Shown: positions 1 to 9,750, counted from the first letter of the stretch. The stretch: 64,000 bases of DNA from Collybia mongolica (GCA_013420905.1 JAAXNY010000005.1:2108001-2172000), one strand, 5' to 3'. Program-made: numbers and translations. Notes: generated by a model not told the origin, from the sequence alone.

Positions 1-2977
1 GACGATGGGCTCATATACATGGTGTCCGCATGCAATACTTGGAATATAGACGGCGTGTGGGTTATGACAGGAGGGATTCTCAACAAAGTTAAGAGCCTTG
101 TCTGACAGATGTGACATGACTTCACATACCATGATACATCGCGTTCCATTTCTGGCCACCAAAATCTTTTATCTATTAAGGATTTTGTTGCATAGAAACC
201 CCTATGTCCAACAGAATCGTGAGACGCCTTCATCATATATGTTCGGTGATTTTTATCAACAACAAGCTGGTGCGCGCTATCGATATTTTTCCTATACATC
301 CTGCCTTCTGGATCCAAAAAGAAATTAGACGCCTGCCTTGCAAACTTTAGGTAGGCGCGATCTGTCATTCCTTTTGGTCTCTTTTGTGGTCTTTTTAACC
401 ATTCTTTTATTAAAGGTAGGTTTTTATCCTGTTCCAGTGCCGTAGGTGTTCGTTTAGACTCATCATATACTTCCCTTACATTAGGGTCATATTTAAACTT
501 TTCATCAGGTATGACAGTAGTATTTACAAGTTGCTTTAGATAAGCTTCTCTTTGAATACCGAACCGTCCTAAACCTAAGTGCTGTTTTACTTCTCCGATA
601 AATGCTGCTTCACCAGCCCAGGCATTGTTTACTTCCACTTCAAAATCAGAGATTTCCTTTGCAAGTTGGAATAGATATCCGCCGCGCGTGTCGATCTCCT
701 CTTTAAAGTCTGACAGTTCCAAAGGGTCATCCAATCCTTCCGTTGGGTTGATGAATCTTAAAGGACCTGAGGGTTCGTCGTAACCATCATCTGGGTCCGG
801 GTAGACAGGATCCCCTAGCCGCGCGTCGCGTCTTGACAGACCGTCTGGGCCAAAGCCTTTACCAGCTTTATGAACCAAAGTAAAGTGGAACATAAGTATC
901 CTATCAATCCACCTATTTACCGTTGCATTAGGTCCTAAACTTGGGTTTGATAACATCCCCTTAATGTACTTTGCATCCGTTTCCACTACCAAATTTCGTA
1001 CTCCAATAAACCAATAATAACATGCCATTAGAACTCTCATTAATCCGAATAGCTCTCGTTTGGGTTGTGAGAAGCGCGCTTCGCGCTCATTCAGAGTTAT
1101 CGAGTCAAATCTAGCATAGTGCTTTCTTCCAGGTATATCAGGGTCTTCCTGGTAGATATAGTAGCCTACGGCTTTCCATGACGTATCTACTGACAGTACT
1201 ACTGGCGTATTCCAGGTGTAATTAATTGAACGGAGCGCGGGGCTATTTTTAAGTGCGTCTAATAATAGCTGCTGCGCTTCTTCTTGCTCAGGCCCCCATA
1301 TCCAAGGTTCACTACTCCTAGTTAACTTTTGAATTGGTTGACCTATACGGGCGAAGTCTTTAATGAAATTCCTGCATACACCAATAGTTCCCATGTAAGC
1401 GCGTACTTCACTGACATCTTTGCATGGTCCCCATCTTTCAACTACACCGATTCTATCTGTAGTAGGTTTTCGTCCTTCATAGGTACATCTATGTCCTACC
1501 ACTAGAATTTCACTTGCGCATAACATAGACTTATATCCTGAAAATGTTCCTCCAGAATACTTCATTCTCTGTACGACGCGATTTACATTTTGCATATGTT
1601 CCCAGAAGAAGCGCCTAACACCTGGAGCACCAGGTAGCTCTTCTTCTGTTCCGTCCGGTAGTTCGTAGCGCGTTGCTGGACCGCGCACGGGTACATCATC
1701 AATATAGGGTATTGTGACATGTGGTACCTCATCCTGTAGGATGTACGTGACATCGTCATGAAATATTGGAACAGAATTCGTCCATCCCATAGGGAGTGTT
1801 ACTAATCTCAGCGCGCCAAATGGTGTTTGGAACGTGGTTAGATCGCGCGAGGTTTCTGCTAAAGGCCTCTCATCGTATCCTACATATAGATCCATCATTC
1901 CGCCACAAGCGCGCCCTGCGAAGTGTTCTGCTAGTTCTTCGGTAGCGGGTGGTAGACCCGAGTGCGCTATTGTGACTGCATTCAGTGGTTCTAGACTATG
2001 TACAATTCTAAGCTTCTTTCCTGGGCCTTTCTTTAATACGGTAAACCATCTAGACCTGTATGATGAATTGGATCTCTCATAGACTCCTGCATCAATTTTT
2101 GTCTTGATGATTTTACAAACATCTTCATAGATTCCTGGTGGGATTCTAATGTTCCTCTCTGTCCACGGCGTATGTGGGACTACTGGTATTTCGACGGGAG
2201 GAAAATATTCCTTCTTAAAACTACCGCGCTCACTATCATTCCAAGCAAAACCATCATTATGTTTGCACATAAAGTCGTGGATTATATCCATCTCTTTAGG
2301 TTTTAAGAAGCTTTCTTCTTCGTGTACTCTTTGGAATTCCGCGCGCCTTTCCTCAGTGTACCTCCCAGTTGGTTTAAACGGAGGTGGGTTAGGCGTTAGA
2401 ACTGGTAGGGCCGCTAAAGGGTCGCCCTTTATATCTCTGATAATTCTAAATTTATCAGGCAGGTCCGCCAGTGTTGGTTTTGTTTTCAAATGTACTGGTT
2501 TATACTTCTTTCCTACTAGCTGATCCATGGTCTCAATATTACACTTTTCACTTGTTGCCGTTCCAAGACCGCGCTCATTTGTGCCAATTTGCCACTGCTT
2601 TAATTTACTTAAAGCTTTATTGATCATGGGCTGTTCTTGAGCGTATGTCAGCGGTCTAGTGGGTGTGCTTGCTGGGTCCCTACTGTTCTGCTCGTAGTTT
2701 ATTACTGGTCCATCGCGCTCATCTACAGAAGCCAAGTACGTGGCTAGTAATTCGCGTTCAGGTACTGTACTATTCATGTTTACATCACTTCTAGACAAAA
2801 AGACATCTCTAAGTTCTTTGTGACCAAAATTCCGCTTATCAGTAGGGTGTCTATAACCCGTTATAATAAAGTTCCCGTCCTCATCTTCAGCAATTTCTAC
2901 GGCTAGCTCTCCTTGATCACTTTGGATTAATTCATCGAAGGCCGAAAATCCTGCTCTGGTTGTCTTTTCAACAGCTT
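1..2977 (-). CDS. pol: Retrotransposon Pol: reverse transcriptase, RNase H, integrase (3' end outside window)
   Basis: This is one uninterrupted minus-strand frame from an upstream stop near 2978 to the window edge, about 990 codons. The reverse transcriptase active-site box reads P-Y-I-D-D at about 1690-1705. RNase H follows, with V-L-S-V-D-T-S (about 1190-1210), a downstream E-L-F-G-L and V-V-E-T-D-A. The integrase zinc finger is H-D-S-V-G-H (about 205-225) and C-H-I-C (about 85-100). The core begins at H-A-D-T-M-Y-M, whose Asp should be the first of the D,D-35-E triad; the rest is outside the window. The frame lies -1 relative to protease and overlaps it by about 50 nt, so translation probably needs frameshifting. 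There is no ATG at the frame start. Confidence 0.92.
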
Positions 2978-4132
2978 AGGCGGTGATCCCTTTGCATGGG
3001 TAGGAATAGTACACCTTCGTCCCGTGTTAGGGTCCGTGATAGTGACTACTTGTCCCCCGTCCCGAGCATTTTTGATCTGACTTTCCGTGAGCGTATCAAA
3101 CGGTCTCCCGAGCAATACTTTGTATGCGGGTGAATTTATAATATGTACTTGGAGGTAGATGGCCATGTCATTAAACAAGAAAGGGACATTGCGCGCTAAT
3201 CCCGCTGTTTTCTCCACTTGTTTATTAGCACTCTGCATGTGTATGACAACGTCCGGATCCCATGAAATATCCAAGTCTAAAGCCGTTTGTTTAGCCATTG
3301 ATACTATTTGGGATCCCCCATCTAATAAAGATTCCTCCGTTCCTACCCCATTTATTACTGGATATACTGCGCGCAAAGAGGCCGATTCTTTTGCTACATA
3401 CAACTGTTTGGGCTCTTCCCCGGCTGGTAAAGATTCTAAATACTGTAGGACTGGGTCCCCGCATATTATAGATCCCTTAGGTATTCCGCCGCGGTCATAC
3501 TCTGAGATGAAGAAAGACTGGAATGGGATTGACTCTACTGGTAGCGCGTCATGCCGTAAGTAGTTATCATCAAGTTCCCAGTCCCCTCCAAAGGGTAAGA
3601 CGTCTTCCTCATCTATTCCGTTTATTTGCAAGTTAGCGTCCCTTTGGGTAAGGGACTTACGTCTGGCAGTTACAATATTCTTTATTCCATCTCTAATGGT
3701 TTTTGACGAGCCCATTAACTCTCCCGTGGTCAATGTGATAGGGTTGTCTAACACTTTAGCAATTATATCGCCACCTTTTAATTTTACTTCTATCGGGGAC
3801 TTAGTTTCATAAGTCGGACCGCGCTTAGTGTTAAAATTAGGTAGCGGATCAACTGGTTCAGGGTTGCGTTCCGTTCTCCGGGGTATGTAGGGTACCACGG
3901 GCACATCGATGTAGGGTAATTCTTTTCGTACTGGGGACTTTACTGATGGTTCAACAAATTTTACTTTCTTTTTACTAGGAGACGGCGCTACCAACTCCTC
4001 TTCACTACTATCCTGACTACTCTCTGAATTGTTACTTTCTTGACGACTATTTCTATTTTTACTTCGGTCCTCTGGCTGTCTCTTGGAACGCGACCTAGTC
4101 GTAGGTCTAGCGTGTTCCTTAGCCTCCTTCAT
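2927..4132 (-). CDS. pro: Retrotransposon aspartic protease ORF
   Basis: From its first ATG the ORF has 401 codons. The first 90 or so residues are very rich in Lys, Arg, Ser and Glu (low complexity). Near residue 270 is L-L-D-G-G-S-Q-I-V, which fits a retropepsin catalytic loop although D-G-G replaces the usual D-T/S-G. About 75 residues later K-V-L-L-G-R-P-F-D resembles the conserved hydrophobic-G-R-D/P-F element after the flap in retropepsins. The frame is open upstream of the ATG back into gag, in -1 phase, so it is more likely made as a Gag-Pro fusion than from its own ATG, which lies 5 nt after the gag stop. It ends at TAA 2927-2929, inside the start of the pol frame. Confidence 0.82.
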   Translation of the reverse strand: MKEAKEHARPTTRSRSKRQPEDRSKNRNSRQESNNSESSQDSSEEELVAPSPSKKKVKFVEPSVKSPVRKELPYIDVPVVPYIPRRTERNPEPVDPLPNFNTKRGPTYETKSPIEVKLKGGDIIAKVLDNPITLTTGELMGSSKTIRDGIKNIVTARRKSLTQRDANLQINGIDEEDVLPFGGDWELDDNYLRHDALPVESIPFQSFFISEYDRGGIPKGSIICGDPVLQYLESLPAGEEPKQLYVAKESASLRAVYPVINGVGTEESLLDGGSQIVSMAKQTALDLDISWDPDVVIHMQSANKQVEKTAGLARNVPFLFNDMAIYLQVHIINSPAYKVLLGRPFDTLTESQIKNARDGGQVVTITDPNTGRRCTIPTHAKGSPPKLLKRQPEQDFRPSMN

Positions 4133-4137
4133 CGGAC

Positions 4138-5649
4138 CTAATTGAAACCCGACTCTTTAACCTTGTTTTGGTTATTGAGTTCTGCTACCTGCCCTAATAA
4201 AGTACTCATTTGTGCTTGTAAGGCTACTATGTCAGGGTTCGGCGTGCTCTTTGCCGTAGGATTATAGTTATTATTTATATATTCCTGTTTCTGCATCTGA
4301 GGCGCTACTGGCAGCGCGGTTTGCGCGCTCTGTTGTCCTAACATTTGTTGCGCTTGAAATTGTGCCATTTGTGCCATTATGGCTTTCAAGGTTCCAATGT
4401 CGTTACTATTGTCTACTGCACTATGTGACTGCATAACGGACAATACTCCTGGGGCGGGTCCTTCCGTGACATCTCCGTAATAAAGGGCCGCTACCTTCTT
4501 TGAATGGAAGTGTTCCACTTTATCTTTCAAGGATACCGTTTCTGGTTCCCTTGGAATATATGATCCGTCTGGTAAGCATACTCCTCCATTTGCATTGGTT
4601 TTTATTTTCCCTTCTTCAAAATGTTTCTGTTTCTCGGGACAGGCCATTATGAAGTGTCCGGGTGTAAAGCAGTAGTGACATTTATACGCATTTGGTCTTT
4701 GCGGTTGTCCTTCTTTAGGCTTTCCGTACTGATTCTGATACTGATGCTGCTGGGGTGCGCTATTCGCGGCATGGTTCTGAACAGTTGCTTGTTGAAGCGC
4801 TTTCATTACATCCTCGAATCCACTCCTTGTATTCTTCTCATTTACTTGCAGACGGTCTAACAAATTAACTATTTGTTGTTTTATTTCATCCATCTCTACT
4901 TTGATTTTGGGCGCTGCTGTTGCTGTTACGGACGCTATAAACGATCTATTCGTGTCTGGAATATTCATGTTGGCTACACCTTCAGAAATGCTGATTGCAG
5001 TTGCTATAACTTCCTCCAGATCGTACTGATCCCCTTTTCGTCGCGCGAGCGCGGCGGCTTCGGCAATAGTATTAGGATCTGCTCGGTTGTTTGTAGCAAC
5101 GGCTTGTCCTGCCTGTGTAGCATTAGACTGATTATTCCCTAGCAGGGTTAGCCTTCCTTGTACTTGGGATCTGAAGACTTCGTCTAGACATCCCAAGAAC
5201 TTGGTAACTAATTCACGGTTAGAGATAATAGGTGGCCTAACTCCCAAGAGTTTAATAGATTCTGCTTTGAATTCACGCTTCAGCTTCTTCAGCGCGGCCT
5301 CATCGGTTACTCCAATACGTGGGTTGGCGCGACACACTGCCTCTAACTTGGCTACTGATCCTTCTACTTGATCGAGTGCTTCCGGATAACTAGAGATCAA
5401 CTCTGTCTTGAAATCCGTCCAAGTGCCTGTCTTATAGTGGTCTAATGCCCTCCACTCATTCTCTGATTGTAGGTCTGCGTATTTTCCCAACATTAACTTC
5501 TTTTCTTCATCATTTGTAATGTTACACTCCTTCCATAGGACTTCCATTCGCTCCAGAAATCGGATTAAACCCGTGGGCTCTTTTCCTTTGAATACTGGTG
5601 CATCACGGACGCCTGGTTGGGGCATATATTTACGAGGGGGTTCAGTCAT
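4138..5649 (-). CDS. gag: Retrotransposon Gag with CCHC zinc knuckle
   Basis: The ORF has 503 codons from the first ATG. The N-terminal half is a retrotransposon capsid-like helical region. A CCHC knuckle C-H-Y-C-F-T-P-G-H-F-I-M-A-C (C-x2-C-x4-H-x4-C) lies near residue 325, followed by a Gln-rich tail. The C-terminus ends S-G-F-N before TAG at 4138-4140. The frame stays open for about 115 more codons upstream of this ATG (to about 6000) with no other ATG; that stretch is basic and Ser/Pro/Arg-rich, so the real start could be non-AUG or upstream. Gag packages element RNA into virus-like particles. Confidence 0.88.
   Translation of the reverse strand: MTEPPRKYMPQPGVRDAPVFKGKEPTGLIRFLERMEVLWKECNITNDEEKKLMLGKYADLQSENEWRALDHYKTGTWTDFKTELISSYPEALDQVEGSVAKLEAVCRANPRIGVTDEAALKKLKREFKAESIKLLGVRPPIISNRELVTKFLGCLDEVFRSQVQGRLTLLGNNQSNATQAGQAVATNNRADPNTIAEAAALARRKGDQYDLEEVIATAISISEGVANMNIPDTNRSFIASVTATAAPKIKVEMDEIKQQIVNLLDRLQVNEKNTRSGFEDVMKALQQATVQNHAANSAPQQHQYQNQYGKPKEGQPQRPNAYKCHYCFTPGHFIMACPEKQKHFEEGKIKTNANGGVCLPDGSYIPREPETVSLKDKVEHFHSKKVAALYYGDVTEGPAPGVLSVMQSHSAVDNSNDIGTLKAIMAQMAQFQAQQMLGQQSAQTALPVAPQMQKQEYINNNYNPTAKSTPNPDIVALQAQMSTLLGQVAELNNQNKVKESGFN
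4144..4150 (-). other. Candidate -1 ribosomal frameshift site between gag and pro
   Basis: In the gag frame the minus strand reads TCG GGT TTC AAT TAG. The heptamer G-GGT-TTC fits the X-XXY-YYZ slippery rule and ends 3 nt before the gag stop. A -1 slip leads straight into the open protease frame. Site and phase are seen directly; use in vivo is inferred. Confidence 0.6.
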
Positions 5650-6081
5650 GATTACTGAATGGTTCTGAGTAGCTAACGAGTTCGGGTTTGCTACTGGGTT
5701 TACTACGGACGATCTTCCGCGCGCTACTGGTCTACTAGTAGTCGATATGTTTCCTAAGGGCTCTGGGGTTCTAAATACTTGCCTTGGTCCTGAAGATCCA
5801 AAGGCTGGTTGTGAAGATCCTCGTGTGCGCGCTCGCCTAGGAGGTGGTAACGACTCTGTTGCTCCAGCGTTTTGCGAATTTTTAGTCTTCCGCGTTTTTG
5901 TAGCTACTTGTCTTGCAAGTGGCTGATTAGTTAGTCTGTTTGACGAGCTGGCTTGTGGGCGCGGCTCTTGAGACAGATTGACTAAACTTTCTCCGCTCTA
6001 CTTCAATTTGTAGACGACGTTACTCGTCTTGGTATAATATTTTTCAAAGAAAGATGCTCTCTTTAGACTATTCAAAACTCT

Positions 6082-6102
6082 GAACCCTCGCGGTGGGCTC
6101 CA
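6082..6102 (-). other. tRNA primer-binding site of the retrotransposon
   Basis: On the minus strand this begins TGGAGCCCACCGCGAGGGTT, and its complement reads like a tRNA 3' end: T-arm distal half, acceptor strand GGTGGGC, discriminator T, then CCA. It lies 2 nt inside the LTR edge at 6105, the expected place. I cannot name the tRNA isotype from this sequence alone. Confidence 0.75.
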
Positions 6103-6690
6103 GATGAAAGGGGGCTCCTGGGCTATGAGTGCGCTGATGCTATGAGATGTAATCCCTTACACACACACACACCAAACCTAACAATCAACACACTAACAGT
6201 AGGAATCGCCTGTTTTTGAGTTCGGGTTCAAGTGCTTAGAAACACTAAGCTTTGAATAGTACTAGCCAAAGCCCTTTCCAATGATCTCTCGACAGGTTCG
6301 ATTTAGACAAAAGCTTCAACACAGGTTCAAAAACCTGCTAGGTATATTTATAATATCTCTCGATCCAATAGACTGAGTACCAAGTGTACGTTCAATTATT
6401 AGTGATCCCAAGCGGATCTATAAGTCCAAGCGACTTATCAAACAATACAGTGCCAAGTGCACTAAGGCCAAGTGCCTAGTAATTCCAACGGACAATACGG
6501 TACTAAGTTCCAAGTGAACTAAGTTTCTTTAATTCTGTGGTTCTCCAATCAATTCCAATCAAGACACGTTGAAGCAATCTGATCCTTAATTCGGGCACGC
6601 AATAGTGTTTTAACAAATGTGATTTGTATACTCTATAGTCGCGCGAAGTGGGGGCAAGATTCCTTGCCTTAGCGCTACTCATCTACAGTC

Positions 6691-6699
6691 TATTTATAA
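6691..6699 (-). promoter_or_regulatory. LTR TATA-like box
   Basis: The minus strand reads TTATAAATA here, about 630 nt from the LTR 5' edge. It is the best TATA match in the LTR and would place transcription start near 6660-6670, giving a U3 of about 650 nt. Confidence 0.5.
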
Positions 6700-6799
6700 T
6701 GTACAAACTAAATATCATATGGAATTGTAAATTTTACACGGAACCGCGCTCCCGCGCGCCAAGAATCTGTGTTCAATACTGACGCGTCTACTACAACTT

Positions 6800-6811
6800 G
6801 GCGCGCGCGCC
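6800..6811. repeat. Perfect 12-bp GGCGCGCGCGCC palindrome in LTR U3
   Basis: This alternating GC palindrome lies about 100 nt upstream of the TATA-like box. It is one of several CGCGC clusters in U3; others are at about 6745-6760 and 6889-6917. Confidence 0.7.
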
Positions 6812-6888
6812 ATGCGTGCCAATTATGTCGTTTACTGGTTACTTATCAAATATTGAAAGAGCTGGCTAAGCTCTTATCAAGTCCCGAC

Positions 6889-6917
6889 CGCGCGCTCTGT
6901 TATTTAAAACAGCGCGG
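6889..6917. repeat. Imperfect hairpin in LTR U3
   Basis: The arms CCGCG...CTGTT and AACAGCGCGG are complementary apart from 4 extra bases in the left arm, around an AT-rich loop. It could be a cruciform, RNA hairpin or protein-binding site in the element's promoter. Confidence 0.45.
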
Positions 6918-7328
6918 CACTGTCGTTTACTCCTCCTGATTGTCCTGGTTGCTATTCACGGTGTCCCGTCACTTCCGGTAGTTAACACCAAGTACCCCTG
7001 ACTAGGATCGGGTTGTGCAAGTCCCGAATTTACAATTACTTCTCCTATTAATGATGATCCCCGGACTAATGATATCATACTACAACGGTTACTTATGAAC
7101 TAAGACACCGAGGTTGTAACCGGGCATGGTGAATAGGACTAATAATAGACCGTACTCATAGTCCTCTGTACTGATAGTGTATTATCCATTAGACTAGTTC
7201 ACTCTGATTAGCCGTCTCGGAGCTCGACTCTAATCCTTTATTACTGCTTACTTGGTTATTAGAAATGACACTAATAGCCTTACTTGTTGACTTTATAAGT
7301 GCAAACAATTTCGGGCCCTATCACCGAC

Positions 7329-7422
7329 CTGAGGGGGGGGCAATCCTCTCAAGGCTGAGGGCAGCCGCGCACTCCATGAGCCTGTTGGCCATGAAATAAC
7401 TGGCAATTGCCCCTCCCCACAG
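7329..7422. repeat. 94-bp inverted-repeat element (possible MITE or foldback remnant)
   Basis: The left end CTGAGGGGGGGGCAAT and the reverse complement of the right end, CTGTGGGGAGGGGCAAT, match apart from one substitution and one extra base. The segment directly abuts the inferred LTR edge at 7323. No clear target-site duplication is visible and it encodes nothing. Confidence 0.45.
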
Positions 7423-8167
7423 TGATATAGGTCATCAAATAGTGCTTTTCCAGGCCAGACAGACAATTATAAACAAATCAAAAATAATAGTATAGTTGAA
7501 ATTTTTGTAACCCATACTTTTGGTAACCCATAACCCTCAGTAAAAAGGCTAGTCAGTGTTAGGTGGCACACAGGTCTGGCCCTGGTCTGGATGTCATTCT
7601 GAGGTCAGGCAATAATCAGGCTTGTGTTTTTACCAAGCTAAAATAAACTGCCAAGAGTTTTGAGAAATCTTTCCTTGTTTTTGGTTTTCTGCTTACATGA
7701 ACAAGGGTTCTTTATTACTGGCTTATGAAAATAGGGGTTTTTTCTTCTTTTAAGTTTGTAAGACCTGCCCTGAACAGCTCCAGCTGCTGTGTTGTGGCTT
7801 CCCTTTCCTTCCTTGTGCTATGCTACTTGCTTTGCTCCTCTCTGCTGCTGTGCCACCATACCTAAGCTACATTACTCATTCTGCTCTCTAACAGATACAG
7901 TCATTACACTCCAAACTCATTTAGAATCAGGCATTCAATGTATAATGTGAGTCTCTAGACAACTTTATTGTTCAGACAGACACTAAGCCTTTTGTTGCAA
8001 CAGCTTCATTAAGCCCTCACTGCAATCACTAATAAACACTGTCCTTCAATTATGCCATCAAAAACCCAGGGAAAACAGTAGGGAGGACCAATTTTAAGGT
8101 GTTATAGTGGTGTAGCTAGACCATGATATACCTCTGGGTTTCAAGAGTGATGGGTGATGGGGTTATG
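7423..8167. other. Gene-poor segment left of the transposase relic
   Basis: I see no intact coding sequence. The stretch at 7509-7543 repeats the word TAACCCATA in the same orientation as the subterminal region of the Tigger-like right end (about 9680-9710). Most of the rest is AT-rich and may be decayed 5' sequence of the same transposon. Confidence 0.4.
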
Positions 8168-9589
8168 CTCATGGGAGAAGTTCTTCACCAGAAGTGGAAC
8201 ATGTTTGCAGACTTGGTGGGGGTTCCAGATGATGAAAGGTTGAAGCTAAGTAACAGCTAGTTAGGGTGCTTTATGGCTTGAGGCAAAAAATGAAGCACCA
8301 TGGGGAGACAGCTTTTTTGAGTGCAGAGACCATGGAGAAGGAGAGAGAATGGATGCAGGATCTGATCAGGGAGAGTGGATATGAGCTACATGACCTCTTT
8401 AATTCAGATGAAACTGGCCTTTTATATGGGTATGTGGCACCTGATTCCAGTTTCCTGACTTCATAGTTAATTCCAAGATGTAGAATGGCATCAGACAGAG
8501 GTTTATCAGATTGCAAACAATCAGGAGTAAAGGGTAAAAAAGCCAGGTTGACTTATATGCTCACATCAAATGCCAATGGGTCTGAGAAGCTTCCACCATT
8601 TATTGTTGGCAAGGCTGCACACCCACAAGCTTTTAACAAGAAGACAGGTGCCCAGCTTGGATTTTATTACCAAAACAATGCAAAGGCATGGATGGCTACT
8701 CCCTCTATCAAGACTGGCTGCTGCAATAGGATTGAGAACTTGGAGGAAAGGGACATAAAATCCTCCTCCTTCAAGACAACTTCTCTGGTCATATTGTTCC
8801 TGATAGCCTTCAGAATATCGGTGTTGAGAATTTCAAGCCCAATCTCACTGCACATGTTCAACCCAACAACGAGGGTATAATCCAATGCTTCAAAGCTCAT
8901 TACCATGCAAGATTCACCAAGCAAGCCATTGATCACTATAATGAAGGTATAAGCCCCACAGAAATTTATAACATCAATCAACTACAGGCAATGTGAATCA
9001 CAGATCTTGTTGGCATAGTGTGGATACCACAACAATCCAAAACTGCTGGCACAAAGCAGGGAGCTTACCAGACATGGACACCTCTTTGTTGTGTCTGAGC
9101 CAGCCCTCTTCTCTCATCAATGATTCATCATCCCAGATGGATCCTATCATCCATGCCAAGAGGGAAGTGGAAGCTGCACTCAATAACTTGGTTGCTACAG
9201 GGGCACTTCAGAAAACAAATTGTATGGACCTTGAAACCCTTCTCAGCCCAGTCAGCGAATCTCAGGTCTTGACAGAAACCTTTGATGTCAAAATCTATCA
9301 AGCTGTTATCGATGCAATTGATGCATGTGAAAACATGGAGATAAATGGAGGGGATGATGTCAATGACAATGTTCCTCCCGAGCCTTGTCCAAGCCAATGT
9401 GACATCCTCAAGGCAGTTTCAACCATTGGTAGATACATAGAAGACTTAAATGACCCCATTGCATGCAAGATAGAGGCACTATTAGGATCATTTAACATGC
9501 AAATTTGCCTTGACAAGACTAGAAGCATGAAAAGTACAGTTTTGACTGACTTTTTTTCAGCAGGTATGAATTTTTATCATTTAAATTAG
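8168..9589 (+). pseudogene. Pogo/Tigger-type DDE transposase pseudogene
   Basis: Homologous pieces lie in order on the plus strand. First is a Tc5/CENP-B-type helix-turn-helix remnant (F-A-D-L-V-G-V-P-D-D-E-R-L, about 8195-8245). Then F-N-S-D-E-T-G-L-L-Y carries the first catalytic Asp (8400-8430), followed by N-A-N-G-S-E-K-L-P-P-F. The next piece, Q-D-N-F-S-G-H (about 8770), carries the second Asp. Then comes V-Q-P-N-N-E-G-I-I-Q-C-F-K-A-H-Y (about 8855-8905) and a C-terminal part starting near 8993. Breaks are stops at 8242 and 8263, a frame change near 8266, TAG at 8464-8466, a frame change near 8705, then TAG and TGA a few codons later. The third acidic residue is Asn (P-N-N-E-G for the usual P-N-D-x-G), so catalysis would be lost even without the stops. 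Confidence 0.82.
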
Positions 9590-9722
9590 TCTATGTTGGG
9601 TAAATTAGATGCAGATACATAGTCCCAATTTTTTGTGATTTTTTATGATTTTGAATGCTTTTTTTAGTATAACTCCTCAAAACCATAACCCCCGATAACC
9701 CATAACCATGACTGTCCACCAA

Positions 9723-9750
9723 GGGGTATGGGATATGAGAGGTTCGACTG
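9723..9750 (-). repeat. Right terminal inverted repeat of the Tigger-type element
   Basis: Reading inward on the minus strand it starts CAGTCGAACCTCTCATATCC. The base after 9750 starts TA, consistent with a TA target duplication. The inner flank contains CCATAACCC-type repeats. Confidence 0.65.

Larger units (their letters stand above)
1..7323 (-). mobile_element. Ty3/gypsy LTR retrotransposon, 5' part (truncated by window edge)
   Basis: Read on the minus strand the order is 5' LTR (7323-6105), tRNA primer-binding site (6102-6082), gag, protease, then reverse transcriptase, RNase H and integrase running off the window at base 1. RT before integrase with an H2C2 zinc finger is the Ty3/gypsy (Metaviridae) order. 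The three reading frames show no internal stops in what is visible, so the copy may be recent or even active. The 3' LTR, polypurine tract and left target-site duplication are outside the window. If the LTR end is right, the right flank begins CCGAC at 7324-7328. Confidence 0.93.
6105..7323 (-). repeat. 5' long terminal repeat (about 1.2 kb)
   Basis: On the minus strand the segment begins TGATAGGGCCCG and ends CCCCCTTTCA. It therefore has TG...CA termini and imperfect 8-bp terminal inverted repeats (TGATAGGG against TGAAAGGG), and the primer-binding site follows 2 nt after its end. It carries a TATA-like box at 6691-6699, a CA microsatellite near 6163-6173 and several GCGCGC words. The partner LTR is outside the window, so the borders rest on these internal signals. 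Confidence 0.78.
8168..9750 (+). mobile_element. Decayed pogo/Tigger-type DNA transposon, left end not found
   Basis: The segment contains a broken transposase (8168-9589) and a right terminal repeat whose outward reading starts CAGTCGAACCTC, a sequence typical of pogo/Tigger ends, at 9750. It is directly followed by TA, the dinucleotide these elements duplicate. No matching left terminal repeat is visible between the LTR edge and the transposase, so the left side is decayed or removed, possibly by the retrotransposon insertion. Confidence 0.75.

Noticed and set aside
6155..6180. CA dinucleotide repeat as a telomere-like or functional repeat
   Set aside because: It is a short microsatellite within the LTR; no telomere-type unit is present.
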